Assembly: GCA_964408235.1 (NCBI GenBank)
Contig: CAYOYN010000015.1
Location: forward strand, 1-8,125
Length of the DNA: 8,125 nt
Direction: 5' to 3'
Origin: SICU01 sp964408235
GTDB lineage: Archaea; Nanobdellota; Nanobdellia; Pacearchaeales; GW2011-AR1
A model generated the notes under the pieces. That model was given only the letters and a program-made list of their open reading frames with translations. It did not search any database and was not told the DNA's origin. Position 1 is the stretch's first letter; every line of letters begins with the position of its first letter. This document shows positions 6,875-8,125 of this stretch, piece after piece. The translations under genes and the position numbers were made by a program.

Positions 6875-8125
6875 TTAATTATTTCCTATATTTTTTACGT
6901 AATCTTGAAACTTTTTACGTTTATGAAATTGACTTGATATGATTATCCCTACAATAACTATTCCAACAACTAAAATCGCAAGAACTACCCAGAATATAAA
7001 TCCTATTTCTATATTCTTAGATTCTGGAGTTAATGTTTCAGTAGGTTCATTAATTTCATCAGTATCCAAGATAGTCTCATCAAGTTCTATATTATCTTGA
7101 GAATTCAAACAACCCAAATCATTAGGGTAGTCTATCTTACCATCTCCATCATTATCCAAATTATCATTACATTGAGTAACTGAAGTTCTACCTCCAGAAC
7201 TTCCTCCAGATGATCCGCCACTTGATCCACCGCTAGATCCACCAGATGATCCACCACTAGATGATCCGGATCCTGAAGAACAAGCTCCACAATCTTGAGA
7301 ACAAGATGAACATGTTTCACTTAAAGAACAATAAGCATCTCCACAAGCAAATGCTTGAGTAATATAATTACTAAATCCTAAAACTATGACTACAAGTTCT
7401 CCGCTAGAAACATTATATGATTGTATTGAACACTTTGTAGGCGGACAAACTTCATAACCTGAAGAAGTCTGAACCATAACTGCTGGAATTTCAGTATAGC
7501 TCAAATTATAGAATGTAATTTTAGCACTCTTATTTAATTCTGGATAAGACTCAGAATTAACTAAGATAGAGTTATGAGTAAATTCAACAGCATCAGCCAA
7601 ATTAATTACTGTGTATAATCCAGCATTTAATCTCCAGAGACTTACATTTTCTAAAAATTGTATTCTTCCTAAATTCGCAATTCCAAGAGATAAGTTAGTT
7701 ACATTAGTAAAGTCTTTTACTTGTGAAAAGTTAGTTGTCAAAGATTGAGTGAAACTTCCGTATGATGGAACAGGACATCCTGAATCTCCTCCAAGATCCA
7801 TTGTCCCATCACAATCGTTATCTAATCCGTCATTACACATTACAACTCCAGTTTCCATCGAGGAATATCCAGGAATACTTGCATAATTACAACCAGGCCA
7901 ATTATTTCCAGTGCATGTTTGTTGAGAATTCAAACATACTCCTTGTTGTAATGGACATAATTGTGTCTGCCCATTAGTACAAATTGGAGGTGCTGTAATA
8001 TTAAGCAAGTAAGTTGTGTTTATATTCGATAACCAGCTAGTTGATACAATTACAACTTGTCTGTTGTTTAAGATTGTTGCTCCAGCAGAAGCAGATAATG
8101 TCAAGGTTACTGAACAAGGAACTCC
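6875..8125 (-). CDS. Paralogous membrane-anchored surface protein, 5' end outside the window
   Basis: This is the C-terminal part of a secreted, membrane-anchored protein. The frame stays open to the right edge, giving 416 visible residues beginning GVPCSVTLTL; the TTG at 8102-8104 is an internal Leu codon, not a start. Numbered from the edge, there is the end of a beta-rich domain (1-46), cassette C (49-117, CPLQQGVC and DGLDNDCDG) and a beta module (120-258) homologous to residues 1593-1727 of the giant protein. Then come a Cys knot CGDAYC...CGAC (261-282), an SSGG linker (283-312), a Ca-type loop DNDGDGKID (324-332), an acidic Thr/Glu-rich stalk (346-370), a membrane helix (about 373-397) and a HKRKKF tail. 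Nine N-X-S/T sequons are present, seven within the shared module, so the protein is probably N-glycosylated if the host has AglB. Its function is unknown, because any specific domain would lie further upstream. Confidence 0.92.
   Translation of the reverse strand, partial: GVPCSVTLTLSASAGATILNNRQVVIVSTSWLSNINTTYLLNITAPPICTNGQTQLCPLQQGVCLNSQQTCTGNNWPGCNYASIPGYSSMETGVVMCNDGLDNDCDGTMDLGGDSGCPVPSYGSFTQSLTTNFSQVKDFTNVTNLSLGIANLGRIQFLENVSLWRLNAGLYTVINLADAVEFTHNSILVNSESYPELNKSAKITFYNLSYTEIPAVMVQTSSGYEVCPPTKCSIQSYNVSSGELVVIVLGFSNYITQAFACGDAYCSLSETCSSCSQDCGACSSGSGSSSGGSSGGSSGGSSGGSSGGSSGGRTSVTQCNDNLDNDGDGKIDYPNDLGCLNSQDNIELDETILDTDEINEPTETLTPESKNIEIGFIFWVVLAILVVGIVIVGIIISSQFHKRKKFQDYVKNIGNN
6935..7009 (-). 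other. C-terminal membrane-spanning helix of the paralogous protein
   Basis: Residues 373-397 (from the window edge) are hydrophobic, including GFIFWVVLAILVVG, and are followed by SQFHKRKKFQDYV. The Phe-Trp near the outer end and the basic RKKF-x-D tail match the giant protein's anchor, which supports common descent of the two anchors. Confidence 0.85.
7190..7279 (-). repeat. 12-base tandem repeat encoding an SSGG linker
   Basis: Residues 283-312 are SSGSGSS followed by SSGG units. The DNA repeats with a 12-base period; on the plus strand the unit is roughly CCxCCxxxtgat, with variation mainly at third codon positions. It is a coding minisatellite that forms a flexible spacer between the Cys knot and the membrane-proximal Ca-type loop. 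Confidence 0.9.
7775..7981 (-). repeat. Cys/metal-type cassette, copy C (intact loop)
   Basis: Residues 49-117 (from the window edge) read CTNGQTQLCPLQQGVC, then spaced Cys, a Tyr-containing acidic segment, and NDGLDNDCDGTMD with D102, D104, D106 and D110 in a calcium-type D-x-D-x-D-G-x-x-D pattern, closed by C117. This is the cleanest of the three cassettes. Here it lies directly in front of the shared C-terminal beta module, whereas in the giant protein it lies far upstream, so the cassettes behave as shuffled units. Confidence 0.8.

Noticed and set aside
7190..7279. CRISPR-like direct repeats
   Set aside because: The 12-base units are contiguous, have no spacers and translate in frame into the SSGG linker.
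8102..8104. TTG as the start codon of the right-hand gene
   Set aside because: The frame continues open upstream to the window edge with beta-strand-like, Cys-containing sequence (GVPCSVT). The protein needs a signal peptide that is not present here, so the gene is cut by the window.

Overview
The window looks like archaeal DNA from an AT-rich genome, most probably a DPANN-type lineage (Woesearchaeota/Pacearchaeota-like; the lineage is inferred). Three things point there. The first gene encodes an unmistakable archaeal/eukaryotic-type release factor, aRF1. Both complete genes have a TATA-like box centred about 26 bases before the ATG and no Shine-Dalgarno sequence, as in leaderless archaeal transcripts. 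The other two genes encode surface proteins of a style I associate with DPANN genomes: 'CPLQQGVC...DGLDNDCDG' cassettes, 'CGDxYC...DCG' knots, Ser/Gly linkers, a 'DNDGDG' calcium-type loop and one C-terminal membrane helix.

Layout: bases 1-30 hold the aRF1 promoter and 31-1125 (+) hold prf1/aRF1. A 15-base AT-only gap (1126-1140) separates its stop from the stop of a converging giant gene, 1141-6816 (-), encoding a 1891-residue membrane-anchored ectodomain protein. A 58-base spacer (6817-6874) carries that gene's promoter and the U-rich tail of the next gene. From 6875 to the right edge (-) lies the 3' part of a second, paralogous surface protein whose start is outside the window. I see no RNA gene, mobile element or CRISPR array.

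The aRF1 gene is housekeeping and functionally unrelated to the other two. The two minus-strand genes share about 300 C-terminal residues in the same order (beta-rich module, Cys knot, Ser/Gly linker, Ca-type loop, acidic stalk, membrane helix, RKKF tail). They look like tandem paralogs displaying different N-terminal ectodomains on the cell surface.

The most interesting signal is in sequon usage. The giant protein has 145 Asn and not one N-X-S/T sequon with X other than Pro, yet has six N-P-S/T. Its neighbour has nine sequons in 416 visible residues, seven of them in the module the two proteins share. This suggests that one paralog has been purged of N-glycosylation sites while the other keeps or accumulates them. 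A second notable point is an aRF1 that appears to lack the domain-3 minidomain.
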